Both the position numbers and the translations under genes were made by a program. Positions 1 through 8,635 of a stretch of DNA of 59,495 nucleotides are shown one piece after another. This DNA comes from CAZTAK01 sp964611585 (lineage in GTDB: Bacteria; Pseudomonadota; Alphaproteobacteria; SHVP01). The number at the start of each line of letters is the position of its first letter. Position 1 is the first letter of the stretch. The notes under the pieces are model-generated. The model did no database searches and was not told the DNA's origin. It worked only from the letters and a program-made list of their open reading frames with translations. Location: contig CAZTAK010000008.1 of assembly GCA_964611585.1 (NCBI GenBank), positions 1-59,495 on the forward strand, in the 5' to 3' direction.

Positions 1-329
1 AAAAACACAGCGGGCAGCTGAGCCGCGCTTGCGTCGAGCTGGCCAAGGACTGGCGTACCGACCGTTATCTGCGCCGCCTCGAGGCCATGATGGCGGTCGC
101 TGACAAGGACGCCAGTCTGGTCCTGTCGGGGTCGGGTGACGTGCTTGAACCCGACGACGGTCTGATCGGCATCGGCTCGGGCGGCAACTACGCGCTGGCC
201 GCCGCGCGGGCGCTGATCGACCGCGACGACCTCGACGCCGAAGCCATCGCCCGCAGCGCCATGGCCATCGCCGCCGATATCTGCATTTACACCAACAACA
301 ATCTGACCCTTGAAACCATTGGTTCATGA
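1..329 (+). CDS. hslV: ATP-dependent protease proteolytic subunit HslV (3' part)
   Basis: C-terminal part of the peptidase subunit of the HslVU (ClpQY) cytoplasmic protease; the gene begins before the window. The readable frame starts at base 3 and gives a continuous HslV C-terminus with the family strings ELAKDWRTDRYLRRLEAMM, ADKDASLVLSGSGDVLEP and IGIGSGGNYALAAARAL, ending in TNNNLTLETIGS. The catalytic N-terminal threonine lies outside the window. The stop codon overlaps the hslU start by 4 bases (ATGA), so the two subunits are translationally coupled, as is usual for this pair. Confidence 0.96.
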   Translation, partial: KHSGQLSRACVELAKDWRTDRYLRRLEAMMAVADKDASLVLSGSGDVLEPDDGLIGIGSGGNYALAAARALIDRDDLDAEAIARSAMAIAADICIYTNNNLTLETIGS

Positions 330-1636
330 CTTCATTCAGCCCCCGCGAAATCGTTTCCGAACTCGACCGGCACATCGTCGGCCAGATCGACGCCAAGCGT
401 GCCGTCGCCATCGCGCTCCGCAACCGCTGGCGGCGCCAGCAGCTCGACGACGACCTGCGTGAGGAAGTGCTGCCCAAGAACATATTGATGATCGGGCCCA
501 CCGGCGTCGGCAAGACGGAAATCTCGCGCCGGCTGGCGCGTCTTGCCGCCGCGCCGTTTTTGAAAGTAGAAGCCACCAAGTTCACCGAGGTCGGCTACGT
601 CGGCCGCGACGTGGAACAGATCATTCGCGACCTCATCGAAATCTCGATTCACATGGTGCGCGAACAAAAGCGCAAGGAAGTCAACACCAAGGCGCACCTG
701 GTCGCCGAAGAACGCGTGCTCGATGCCCTGGTCGGCAAGAATGCGACCGAATCGACGCGCCAGTCGTTTCGCCAGCGCCTGCGGGCAGGCGAACTCAACG
801 ACAAGGAAATCGAAATCGAAGTAACCGATTCCGGCGGTTCCGGCATGCCCACTTTCGACATCCCCGGCATGCCCGGCGCCCAGATGGGCATGATCAACCT
901 CAACGAAATGCTGGGAAAAGCGCTCGGGCAAAACACCAAACCCCGCCGCATGACGGTGGTGGAATCACACGAAGTGCTGGTCGAGCAGGAAAGCGACCGG
1001 CTTCTGGATCAGGACAAACTGGTCAGGGAAGCGATCGATCGGGTCGAACAGAACGGTATCGTGTTCCTCGACGAGCTCGACAAGATTTGCGCGCGCTCGG
1101 AACGCGTGGGCGCCGACGTCAGCCGCGAGGGCGTGCAGCGCGATCTGCTGCCCCTGATCGAGGGGACCCAGGTTTCGACCAAGCACGGCACCGTGCGCAC
1201 CGATCATATTCTGTTCATCGCCTCGGGCGCGTTTCACATCGCCAAGCCATCCGACCTGTTGCCGGAACTTCAGGGGCGGCTGCCGATCCGGGTCGAGCTG
1301 AAGGCGCTGACGCGCGACGATTTTGTGCGCATCCTGACCGAACCTGAGGCGAACCTGATCCTTCAGTACACGGCGTTGATGGGCACCGAGGACGTGACGC
1401 TGATATTCGAAGACGATGCCATCGAAGAAATCGCGACGCTCGCCGCCGAGGTCAACGAGGGCGTCGAGAACATCGGCGCGCGGCGCCTGCATACGGTGAT
1501 GGAGCGCCTGCTGGACGACATCAGTTTTTCCGCCACCGACAGGCCCGGCGAGACGATTACCATCAGTGCGGCCTATGTCCGCGAGCAGGTGGGCGATCTT
1601 GCCAAGGACGCGGATTTGTCGCGGTTTATTCTGTAG
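326..1636 (+). CDS. hslU: ATP-dependent protease ATPase subunit HslU
   Basis: AAA+ unfoldase that feeds substrates to HslV. The protein has 436 residues, normal for the family. Walker A GPTGVGKT is at residues 57-64 and Walker B VFLDELDK at about 246-253. Between them lies the intermediate (I) domain with the Gly/Met-rich segment around residues 170-195. The C-terminal sensor-2 region includes NIGARRLHTVMERLL, and the protein ends in RFIL, matching the C-terminal tail by which HslU docks on HslV. The start overlaps the hslV stop. A convergent gene ends only 9 bases downstream. Confidence 0.98.
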   Translation: MTSFSPREIVSELDRHIVGQIDAKRAVAIALRNRWRRQQLDDDLREEVLPKNILMIGPTGVGKTEISRRLARLAAAPFLKVEATKFTEVGYVGRDVEQIIRDLIEISIHMVREQKRKEVNTKAHLVAEERVLDALVGKNATESTRQSFRQRLRAGELNDKEIEIEVTDSGGSGMPTFDIPGMPGAQMGMINLNEMLGKALGQNTKPRRMTVVESHEVLVEQESDRLLDQDKLVREAIDRVEQNGIVFLDELDKICARSERVGADVSREGVQRDLLPLIEGTQVSTKHGTVRTDHILFIASGAFHIAKPSDLLPELQGRLPIRVELKALTRDDFVRILTEPEANLILQYTALMGTEDVTLIFEDDAIEEIATLAAEVNEGVENIGARRLHTVMERLLDDISFSATDRPGETITISAAYVREQVGDLAKDADLSRFIL

Positions 1637-1645
1637 CGGCGCGGC

Positions 1646-1996
1646 TCAGGCGCCCAATTCCCGCAGCATCTTCTCTAGCTGGTCCTCGTCCAACTCGCCG
1701 ATTCGTTGCGACAGGCGGTTGGCGAGTTCGGTGGCGCGCGGCGAGAGTCCGGCGGTGTCGATCCTGATGCGCGGGTGCGAGAGCCGGGCGCAGCGTTCGA
1801 GGTCTTCGGCCTCGTCCCAGATGATGTTGAAATAGCCGCAGATACGCTGGATCAGTTCCGGCGTCGGCGGGCCGCGGCGGCCGTGTTCGAGGGCCGAGAG
1901 ATAAGCCGGCGATACCTTCAGGTCCCGCGCCATCTGCTTCAACGACACATCGTTGCGGGCGCGTAGACTGCGCACGCGTTCGCCGAACGGGGTCAT
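1646..1996 (-). CDS. XRE-family helix-turn-helix regulator
   Basis: Small DNA-binding protein of about 116 residues. The N-terminal half is a lambda-repressor-type helix-turn-helix: GERVRSLRARNDVSLKQMA, then the recognition helix region VSPAYLSALEHGRRG. The C-terminal half is helical and acidic (IGELDEDQLEKMLRELGA) and could dimerise. I take the ATG at 1996 because it overlaps the stop of the upstream Smr gene by 4 bases. A longer reading would add a low-complexity arginine-rich leader. It is the last gene of the Tim44-MltA-Smr operon. The regulon cannot be deduced here. Confidence 0.85.
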   Translation of the reverse strand: MTPFGERVRSLRARNDVSLKQMARDLKVSPAYLSALEHGRRGPPTPELIQRICGYFNIIWDEAEDLERCARLSHPRIRIDTAGLSPRATELANRLSQRIGELDEDQLEKMLRELGA

Positions 1997-2679
1997 GCGC
2001 GGGTTCGTTTCAGGAGCACATAGAGCGCGCCTTCGCCGCCGTGCTTGGGCGTCGCCGGTTGCCAACTAACGATATGCCGGGCGAGGTCGGGCGTGGCGAG
2101 CCATTTCGGCACCAGGATACGCAGGATGCCGGCATCGCGATCGGGCATGAAGCTGGGGTCGTCGCTCTCGCGCGGGCTGCCCTTGCCGGGAATCACCAGC
2201 ACGCAGCGCCGCCCGCGCTCGATGCCATCGGCGATGAACCGCCTGAGCGCCGCGTGCGCCTGGTCCCGGGTCATGCCGTGGAGGTCGAGGCGGGCTTCGA
2301 TTTTCATTTGCCCGCGCTTGAGCCGCTGGGCGGTGCGCTTGTCGATTCCGGTGAACGGCGTGGCGCGCGTGCGGGCGCGGCTGACCTCGAAAGTGGGTAC
2401 GGACGGTGACGGTTTTTCTGCCACGGCGGCGGGAACAGAGGCGGATTCCGCCTTCTCCGCCGGCGCCGGTTCCGGCGCAGGTGCGGGTTTCGCATCGGCC
2501 GGGTCGGGCGCGGTGAGGCCGTCGACGGCACGGCGGCTGCGTGTTTCGGCATCGAGCTTGCGCGCCTCGCCCATCGCCGATTCGAACAGCGCCCGATCGT
2601 CGCGGCTCAGGTCCGGGACCGGGCGGTCCTGGATCGGGCGGTCCGGGCCCGGATGGTTCGCGCGCCCCTTTGCGCCCAT
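1993..2679 (-). CDS. Smr/MutS2-type endonuclease domain protein
   Basis: Protein of 228 residues with a C-terminal Smr domain, a fold found at the end of MutS2 and in stand-alone nucleases. The domain starts at IEARLDLHGMTRDQAHAALR, with the LDLHG motif, and continues through VLVIPGKGS and the HIVSWQPATPKHGGEGALYVLLK tail. The N-terminal 130 residues are proline- and alanine-rich and probably disordered. The ATG at 2679 shares one base with the mltA stop (TGATG). Substrate unknown; nucleic-acid cleavage is known only for other members of the family. Confidence 0.88.
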   Translation of the reverse strand: MGAKGRANHPGPDRPIQDRPVPDLSRDDRALFESAMGEARKLDAETRSRRAVDGLTAPDPADAKPAPAPEPAPAEKAESASVPAAVAEKPSPSVPTFEVSRARTRATPFTGIDKRTAQRLKRGQMKIEARLDLHGMTRDQAHAALRRFIADGIERGRRCVLVIPGKGSPRESDDPSFMPDRDAGILRILVPKWLATPDLARHIVSWQPATPKHGGEGALYVLLKRTRA

Positions 2680-3884
2680 CAGTTTTCCTTGCGCGCGCGG
2701 CGCTCCAACAGGGTGCGCGGCAGTAACGCAAAGTAGCGACCGAACTGCTTCATCCGGCCCGCAATTTCGCCCGCCGCATCGCCCGAGCCCCAATAAACGT
2801 CGCCCCGGACGATGCCCTTGATCGCGCCGCCCACGTCCTGGGCCACCATGAGCCGGCGAACGCGCGCCGGGCTGTCGCCCGATTCGACAGTGGTATCGAC
2901 GAACACCGGGACGCCGAGCGGTAGCCAGCGGCGGTCGAGGGCGAGCGAGCGCCCCGGCGTCAGCACCACGCCCTGGGCGCCGACCGGCCCGTCTTCTTCG
3001 AGCAGGCGAAAAAACACGAACGACTCGTTCTCCTGCATGACGGCAGCGGCCTCGCCCGGGTTCGCTTCGAGCCAAGCGCGGATCGACTGTGCCGACACTT
3101 CGTCTTCGGCGAGCGCACCACGAGCCACCAGTACGCGTCCAATTGCCGTGTAGGGGTGGCCATTCGAACCGGCGTACCCGACCCGCACCGTGGTGCCGTT
3201 TTCGAGATCGATCCGGGCCGAACCCTGGATCTGCATGAAAAAAGCATCGACTGCGCTATCCAGCCATAACAAGGGTTCGGGGCCATCGTCGAGCGCGCCC
3301 GCGTCGATTTCGGCACGCGTTTCGACCGGCACCAGGCGCGAGCCTTCCAGCCGGCCGACCAGACGCTGCCCGGCGAGGGATTCGCGGAACGCGCCGAGCT
3401 CGACCGTGAGGTGGCCTTCTGGCCGCGGGTACACCGGCACATCAAAGCGGGTATTGCGCGTGCGGCTGCCCTCCAGGACCGGCTCGTAATAGCCGGTGAA
3501 CAGGCCGAGGTCGTCGCTGTTGTTCTGTATTGCCACGGCGCGGAACCAGGTCTGGAAGAACCGCCGCGCGTCGTCGGCGCTGAACACGTTCAGCGCCATC
3601 GCCGCCTCGCACGCCGCGCGCCAGTCGGCGACCGTGCCGGCGATCCCGTTTGCGCCGAGGCTGGCTTCATCCGAAAACGTCAGAAGCCGGGCACAACTTT
3701 TCCGGAACGCATCCAATGCGGAAGCATGATCGTCCTCGGCCCAACCGTCAAGTTTTACGTAGGCTCGCGGTTCCAGTACGAGGCGGTCGACCGGCGGTTC
3801 AGGCTGCACGATCATTAGGGTAACCAAAGCCGCGACTATGACTGCCAACAGGAACAGGAGCCCCGCAAGGCGACCGGTCATCAA
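2679..3884 (-). CDS. mltA: Membrane-bound lytic murein transglycosylase A (MltA)
   Basis: Cleaves peptidoglycan glycan strands with formation of 1,6-anhydro-muramyl ends, in the periplasm. It has 401 residues. A hydrophobic N-terminal segment (residues 5-25, LAGLLFLLAVIVAALVTLM) should anchor or export it. The MltA barrel follows with FTGYYEPVLEGS, then the 3D-type C-terminal domain with MVAQDVGGAIKGIVRGDVYW, which contains the conserved aspartates around the catalytic site. No lipobox cysteine is visible, so the N-terminus is probably a membrane anchor. It sits between tim44 (4-base overlap) and smr (1-base overlap). Confidence 0.95.
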   Translation of the reverse strand: MMTGRLAGLLFLLAVIVAALVTLMIVQPEPPVDRLVLEPRAYVKLDGWAEDDHASALDAFRKSCARLLTFSDEASLGANGIAGTVADWRAACEAAMALNVFSADDARRFFQTWFRAVAIQNNSDDLGLFTGYYEPVLEGSRTRNTRFDVPVYPRPEGHLTVELGAFRESLAGQRLVGRLEGSRLVPVETRAEIDAGALDDGPEPLLWLDSAVDAFFMQIQGSARIDLENGTTVRVGYAGSNGHPYTAIGRVLVARGALAEDEVSAQSIRAWLEANPGEAAAVMQENESFVFFRLLEEDGPVGAQGVVLTPGRSLALDRRWLPLGVPVFVDTTVESGDSPARVRRLMVAQDVGGAIKGIVRGDVYWGSGDAAGEIAGRMKQFGRYFALLPRTLLERRARKEN

Positions 3885-4543
3885 TTTTCGCTACGGGTCG
3901 CGACCAGTTTCCAGTTCGGATCCCGCGACTTCACGTCGCGGACGAAGGTCCAGTAATCGGTAACGTCCTGTACGTCGCGAGAGTTGCCCGACACCACTTC
4001 GCCTTCGGAATCGCGGGTGACATTGACGATTTCGCTGACGAATTTGACCGTGACTTCAGCGAAGCGCCCGCGCGCCGAGGCTTCGACGATGTCGGTGGAT
4101 TTCGTGGCGACGACGGTGGTTTCCAGGGTATCGTCGCGTTGCTCACGGCTTTGGATGGCGCGACGGAAATCGTCGTACACGTCATCGTCGAGAAGCGCAC
4201 GCAGGGTATCGGTGTCGGCCGAAGCGAAAGAGGTCAGAACCAGATCGTAGGCGGTGCGCGCACCCTCCAAAAAAGAGTCCGGTTCGAAGGTGGGGTCGGC
4301 GGCGCCAAGACGCGCGAGATGGGCCGCCAGCGAATCGTCGGGCGCGGGCTCGGGCGCGCCCGGCGCCTCGTCGCTACGGTCCGGCAGCGTGACCACATTG
4401 TCTTCGTGGTTGGCGGCGCGCGAAAAAGCCGATTTCGGCGGCCGCTCTTGCCCGTTGCGCCGGCCCAGCACACTGCGCAGGCGCAGGATGATGAACACGG
4501 CCACCATGGCAAAAAATATGATTTCGATAAAGCCTTCGGCCAT
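3881..4543 (-). CDS. Tim44/TimA domain inner-membrane protein
   Basis: 220 residues. One N-terminal transmembrane helix (FIEIIFFAMVAVFIILRL, residues 5-22) is followed by a charged linker and a C-terminal Tim44-like domain. The domain is recognisable from FLEGARTAYDLVLTSFASAD, then DDVYDDFRRAIQSREQRDD and the end DYWTFVRDVKSRDPNWKLVA. Mitochondrial Tim44 works in the import motor; in alphaproteobacteria the homologue is a membrane protein of uncertain role. It is first in the operon with mltA and smr. It diverges from fxsA across 157 bases that must hold both promoters. Confidence 0.92.
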   Translation of the reverse strand: MAEGFIEIIFFAMVAVFIILRLRSVLGRRNGQERPPKSAFSRAANHEDNVVTLPDRSDEAPGAPEPAPDDSLAAHLARLGAADPTFEPDSFLEGARTAYDLVLTSFASADTDTLRALLDDDVYDDFRRAIQSREQRDDTLETTVVATKSTDIVEASARGRFAEVTVKFVSEIVNVTRDSEGEVVSGNSRDVQDVTDYWTFVRDVKSRDPNWKLVATRSEN

Positions 4544-4700
4544 AATCCTGAAACCGAAAACGGCGCCTGCTGCCGGATTTCAAGCGGACAGACGCTGGTT
4601 CGAGCGCCACTGGCGCTAGAGTAGCGATTCCTTTCGGCGGGGTCCAGCGACGAGCGCTGCCGTTATCCCTGCCCTCACTCGGGCTTTTAGACGGAACCTC

Positions 4701-5159
4701 ATGATTGCCGTTGTCCTGCTTGCTTTCATTCTCGTGCCGTTGGCGGAAATCGCCGTATTTATCGTGGTGGGCGGCTGGTTTGGGCTGTGGCCAACGCTTT
4801 TTCTGGTGGTGGCAACAGCGGTCGCCGGCACTTTCTTGCTGCGTCAGCAGGGAATTTCGACGTTGCGCCGGGCCCAGGCGTCGATGGCGCGACATGAACT
4901 TCCCGTGAGGGAACTGTTCGACGGGCTGTGTCTTTTGGCGGCGGGCGCATTGCTGCTGACGCCCGGGGTCCTGACCGATGCTGTGGGCGCGTTGCTGCTG
5001 GTGCCGCAATTCCGCAACTTCATTCGCGGGCCGCTGTTGCGGCGTCTGTTTCGCGATGCCCAATGGCAAACCGGTCCCAGGCCCGCCGCGCCTGAGAATC
5101 GCGGCGGTCCGACCATCGACGGCGATTACGACGATCTGACTCCGCCCGGACGCGATTAG
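4701..5159 (+). CDS. fxsA: FxsA family membrane protein
   Basis: 152-residue integral membrane protein of the FxsA family, named for the E. coli protein that relieves F-plasmid exclusion of phage T7; its normal function is unclear. Hydrophobic segments are at residues 2-25, 28-47 and 73-100. The family pattern PLAEIAVFIVVGGWFG, then GTFLLRQQG and LLTPGVLTDAVGALLLVP, is complete. The C-terminal tail is polar and cytoplasmic. It precedes secB by 96 bases on the same strand, a common neighbour pair in this bacterial class. Confidence 0.94.
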   Translation: MIAVVLLAFILVPLAEIAVFIVVGGWFGLWPTLFLVVATAVAGTFLLRQQGISTLRRAQASMARHELPVRELFDGLCLLAAGALLLTPGVLTDAVGALLLVPQFRNFIRGPLLRRLFRDAQWQTGPRPAAPENRGGPTIDGDYDDLTPPGRD

Positions 5160-5255
5160 GCCGGACCACCGCGCCCCGCTTGTCGTGGCGCGCCAAAACG
5201 TGTAAGCGACGCTGGGCTCCGGCGCGGGAGCAGGATACGCAGGCAGACCAAGAAC

Positions 5256-5792
5256 ATGGCGGAAGATTCCCAGGACGAGGGCGCGGCCACGGACGCAACG
5301 AATGCGGGCGACCGCCCCCAAATCCAGATCACCCAGCAATATGTGAAGGACCTCTCCTTCGAGAGCCCCAACGCGCCGGCGACTCTGGCGCCCGGTCAGA
5401 CGAGACCGCAAATCGAAGTCAATTTCGACGTTCAGGCTCGCCCGCTTGAGAGCAATGTCTACGAAATCAGCCTGCGGATTACGGCTGATGCGACCAACGT
5501 CGAATCGAGCGCCAAGATGTTCGTGGCCGAGGTGGTCTATTGCGGCCTGTTCACGCTTCGCAATATTCCGGCAGAGCATGTTCATCCGACCTGCCTGATC
5601 GAATGCCCGCGGCTATTATTTCCCTTTGCCCGGCGCGTCATGGCCGACCTGACGCGGGACGGCGGTTTTCCGCCGCTTATGCTGGACCCGATCGACTTCG
5701 GCGAACTCTATCGCCACCACGCGCGCCAGCAGCAGGCCGATGCCGAAGGTGCGGCTGCGGCCGGCAAGCCCGATACCGGCGGCGGCGCGTAA
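5256..5792 (+). CDS. secB: Protein-export chaperone SecB
   Basis: Cytoplasmic tetrameric chaperone that keeps preproteins unfolded and hands them to SecA. It has 178 residues. The SecB core begins at QITQQYVKDLSFESPNAPA and contains EVNFDVQARPLESNVYEISL, AEVVYCGLFTLRNI and HPTCLIECPRLLFPFARRV. The conserved DLTRDGGFPPLMLDPIDF stretch precedes an acidic, alanine-rich tail. The N-terminal 20 residues form an acidic extension typical of alphaproteobacterial SecB. It converges with dnaQ, whose stop is 14 bases away. Confidence 0.97.
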   Translation: MAEDSQDEGAATDATNAGDRPQIQITQQYVKDLSFESPNAPATLAPGQTRPQIEVNFDVQARPLESNVYEISLRITADATNVESSAKMFVAEVVYCGLFTLRNIPAEHVHPTCLIECPRLLFPFARRVMADLTRDGGFPPLMLDPIDFGELYRHHARQQQADAEGAAAAGKPDTGGGA

Positions 5793-5806
5793 ACCATCGC
5801 GGCCGG

Positions 5807-6511
5807 TCAACCGCGCCAGAGCGGATCCTTCAAGGTCGAGATAAAGGCAGCGTGTGCTTCGAGCTCCTGCGGCGAGGGCACATGGGTTCGCGGCGGCCAC
5901 GCCGTCGCAGGCTCCACGGTGGCGGCGGCCGGTCCGGCCGCCTCGGCATGGGCGAGATCGAGGCCCGGCTGACGCCCGCCCACCAGTTCGAGATAGACCG
6001 CCGCCAGCAGTTCCGCATCGACCAGGGCGCCGTGCTTGGACCGGCCCGACAGGTCGATCTCGAAGCGCCGGCACAGGGCATCGAGGGACACCTGGGCGCC
6101 GGGGATCTTCTTGCGCGCCAGCGCCACCGTGTCGATCACCTCGGCCGGCTCAAGGGGGTCGCGTTTCAGGCGCGCCAGCTCGGCGCCGACAAATCCGAGG
6201 TCGAACGGCGCGTTGTGCGCGATCAGCGCCACTCCGTCGAGAAAATCGACAAAATCGTCGGCGATTTCGGCGAAAACCGGCTGATCGGTCAGGAACGTAT
6301 CGCTCAGTCCGTGCACCTCGAATGCCGCCGCGGGCATTTCGCGTTCCGGGTTGACATAGGTGTGGAATGTTTCGCCCGTCGGGACATGGTTGAGCAACTC
6401 AACACAACCGATTTCGACGATCCGGTCCTTGCGATGGTTTAGGCCGGTGGTTTCGGTATCGAAGACGACTTCACGTAAATTGCCACTCAAAGGGCGCATC
6501 CCCCACAACAT
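5807..6511 (-). CDS. dnaQ: DNA polymerase III epsilon subunit (3'-5' exonuclease)
   Basis: Proofreading exonuclease of the replicative polymerase. With the ATG at 6511 it has 234 residues; an alternative ATG at 6499 removes four. Exo I is VVFDTETTGLNHRKDRIVEI with the metal-binding D and E. Exo II lies in LIAHNAPFDLGFVGAEL. Exo III is SKHGALVDAELLAAVYLEL with the catalytic H and D. The C-terminal 50 residues form the alanine-rich linker and polymerase-binding tail. It lies 11 bases after coaE and ends the maf-aroE-coaE-dnaQ operon, an order common in alphaproteobacteria. Confidence 0.95.
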   Translation of the reverse strand: MLWGMRPLSGNLREVVFDTETTGLNHRKDRIVEIGCVELLNHVPTGETFHTYVNPEREMPAAAFEVHGLSDTFLTDQPVFAEIADDFVDFLDGVALIAHNAPFDLGFVGAELARLKRDPLEPAEVIDTVALARKKIPGAQVSLDALCRRFEIDLSGRSKHGALVDAELLAAVYLELVGGRQPGLDLAHAEAAGPAAATVEPATAWPPRTHVPSPQELEAHAAFISTLKDPLWRG

Positions 6512-6522
6512 GTTGTGTGCCG

Positions 6523-7116
6523 CTAGGCGTCGGACCCCAGCATATTGGCAATCTTCCGGATATGGTTCAAGGTCTGACGCAAACTGCCGCCGGTCGGAAT
6601 GATGAAATTGGCCCGGCGTCGCTTTTCCGCATCGGGCATTTGCCGTGCAAGCACGGCCGCGAAGCGGTCTTCCGTCATGCCCGGACGCGCCATCACCCGG
6701 GCCCTCTGAACGAAGGCGGGGGCCGACACCACGACAGTATGGGTACACTGACGATCGCCACCGGTTTCGAACAGAAGCGGAATGTCGAGCACCACCAGTG
6801 GCTGCCGTGCCGCCCGGGCTTGAGCAAGAAAGCCTTTGCGCGCCGCGCGCACCTTGGGGTGAAGGATCGATTCAAGGCGCTTTAGCGCCTCCGGGTCGGC
6901 AAACACACGTTGACCGAGCCGGGCCCGGTCGACAACGCCCGCATCGACCACGCCGGGGAAAGCCGCATCCACCTCGGCCACCGCCGCGCCACCGGGGCCG
7001 AGCAGCGAATGCACCGCCTCGTCGGCGTCAAAGACCGGCACACCCAGGTCGCGGAACATTTTCCCCGCCTGGGTCTTGCCCATTCCGATCGATCCGGTGA
7101 GGCCGAGAATATTCAT
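6523..7116 (-). CDS. coaE: Dephospho-CoA kinase
   Basis: Last enzyme of coenzyme A synthesis; phosphorylates the ribose 3'-OH of dephospho-CoA. It has 197 residues, the usual length. The P-loop GLTGSIGMGKT is at residues 5-15, followed by PVFDADEAVHSLLGPGGAAV of the CoA-binding region and LVVLDIPLLFETGGDRQCTH with the LFE motif. The lid is RVMARPGMTEDRFAAVLARQMPD, and the C-terminus includes RANFIIPTGGSLRQT. Its start overlaps the aroE stop by 4 bases. Confidence 0.97.
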   Translation of the reverse strand: MNILGLTGSIGMGKTQAGKMFRDLGVPVFDADEAVHSLLGPGGAAVAEVDAAFPGVVDAGVVDRARLGQRVFADPEALKRLESILHPKVRAARKGFLAQARAARQPLVVLDIPLLFETGGDRQCTHTVVVSAPAFVQRARVMARPGMTEDRFAAVLARQMPDAEKRRRANFIIPTGGSLRQTLNHIRKIANMLGSDA

Positions 7117-7955
7117 GGGCGCGCCAGCACGTGGGCGCGCAATGCAGGCGTGACCTCGGGATCGACGCCGAACCAGGCGGCAAACCCTGGCCGCGCCTGA
7201 TGCAGCAACATGCCGAGGCCGTCAATGGCGGTGGCGCCCCACCCCCGTGCCGCTTTCAGCAGTTCCGTCTCCAGCGGCGTATAGACGATGTCCAGGACGG
7301 CGGCGCCCGCCGGCAGATGCGCCAGATCGAGGTCGAGGGCAGGCTGGCCGGTCATGCCGAGCGCTGTCGTGTTGACGACCAGACTTGAGTCCGACAGGGC
7401 TCTTGCCCGGTCCGGCCACAGCGACACCTTGAACGGGCCGCCAACCGAAATGGCAAGCGATTCGGCCCGGGCGGCGGTGCGGTTGACGATCCGGATTTCA
7501 GGCACGCCCGCGTCCAGCAGCGCAACCGCGACCGCACGCGCGGCCCCGCCGGCACCGATCAAGACCACAGGCCCCCCATCCGGCCGCCAGCGGGGCGCGC
7601 CCTCTTCGAGGCACGCCAGAAATCCGGCAGCGTCGGTATTGGTGCCGAACAGGCTTCTGTCGTCCCGTACCACCAGCGTATTGACAGCGCCGATCCGGCG
7701 CGCTGTTTCGTCGGCCTCGTCGACCGCGGCGAGCGCGGCTTCCTTGTGCGGTACCGTGACATTCGCCCCGGCAAACCCCATCGCCGGCAGGAGACGCACC
7801 ACCTGCGCGAAACTCTCGGGCGGCACCGGCAGCGGCACGTAGGCGCCGTCGATTTTGTAATGCGCGAGCCAATAGCCGTGAAGCCGGGGCGAAAGCGAAT
7901 GCGCCACCGGCCATCCGAGCACACCGGCGATTATGGCGGCCCCCGACCCGGTCAT
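7113..7955 (-). CDS. aroE: Shikimate dehydrogenase (NADP+)
   Basis: Reduces 3-dehydroshikimate to shikimate in aromatic amino acid synthesis. With the ATG at 7955 it has 280 residues. The substrate-binding domain has GWPVAHSLSPRLHGYWL and NVTVPHKEAAL, with the catalytic lysine in VPHK. The Rossmann domain has VVLIGAGGAARAVAVALLDAG and IRIVNRTAARAESLA, the NRT pattern of NADP-specific AroE. The C-terminal part has DIVYTPLETELLKAARGWG and GLGMLLHQARPGFAAWFG. It lies between maf and coaE in the same operon. Confidence 0.96.
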   Translation of the reverse strand: MTGSGAAIIAGVLGWPVAHSLSPRLHGYWLAHYKIDGAYVPLPVPPESFAQVVRLLPAMGFAGANVTVPHKEAALAAVDEADETARRIGAVNTLVVRDDRSLFGTNTDAAGFLACLEEGAPRWRPDGGPVVLIGAGGAARAVAVALLDAGVPEIRIVNRTAARAESLAISVGGPFKVSLWPDRARALSDSSLVVNTTALGMTGQPALDLDLAHLPAGAAVLDIVYTPLETELLKAARGWGATAIDGLGMLLHQARPGFAAWFGVDPEVTPALRAHVLARP

Positions 7956-7986
7956 GCCGGGCGCGGTTGGGCGCCGCAAATATCGA

Positions 7987-8598
7987 TCATGATGCGATCG
8001 CCTTGTGCGTGCGCAAGAATTCCAGCAACGGCAATAACGGCAGGCCGAGGACGTTGAAATAATCGCCCTCGATCGTCTCGAAGAGTTGCGCGCCGGGTCC
8101 TTCGATTTCATAGGCGCCGACAGTTTGCAAGGCGCTCTCGCCGATTGTTTCGAGATAAGCGTCGACAAACGGGGGCGAAAGTTTCCGCATGGTTAGGTCC
8201 GCCCGCTCGCCGTGGCGCCAAATGATGGTGCCCGCACGCGCCACCGCGACCGCAGAGAACAGACGGTGCACGCGGCCCGAAAGCGTTTCGAGGTGCCGGC
8301 GCGCGTCGTCGAGTGTCTTGGGCTTATCGAACCAGTCGCCGCATTCAAGAATCTGATCGGCGCCGATGACCAGAGCCGCGTCGTCCCGCTGCGAGCCCCG
8401 CTGGGCCTTGAGATCGGCGAGCGCCTGGGCCGTGTCGGCGGCAGACGCGCCCTGTGCGCCAAGCGCCGATTTGATTTGTGCCTCGTCCACACTCACGGGT
8501 TCAACCTGGAAGGGAACGCCCGCAGCCCGCAATAGACGCGCCCGCACAGCACTGGCCGAGGCAAGGACGAGCGGCGGGGGGGGCCCGGTCTCCGGCAT
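7987..8598 (-). CDS. maf: Maf family nucleotide pyrophosphatase
   Basis: House-cleaning nucleoside triphosphate pyrophosphatase of the Maf/HAM1-like fold. It has 203 residues with the ATG at 8598. The opening LVLASASAVRARLLRAAGVP is the substrate loop. VIGADQILECGDWFDKPKTL holds the catalytic aspartate region, followed by LETLSGRVHRLFSAVAV. At the motif where many members read GADT this one reads GADQ, as in the YceF-type subgroup, which acts on 7-methyl-GTP in E. coli. The C-terminus YFNVLGLPLLPLLEFLR is typical. It follows the PPSRP gene by 37 bases. Confidence 0.94.
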   Translation of the reverse strand: MPETGPPPPLVLASASAVRARLLRAAGVPFQVEPVSVDEAQIKSALGAQGASAADTAQALADLKAQRGSQRDDAALVIGADQILECGDWFDKPKTLDDARRHLETLSGRVHRLFSAVAVARAGTIIWRHGERADLTMRKLSPPFVDAYLETIGESALQTVGAYEIEGPGAQLFETIEGDYFNVLGLPLLPLLEFLRTHKAIAS

Positions 8599-8635
8599 CG
8601 GCACGAGCTCTGACGGGTTGACGCCCAGCCGCGCC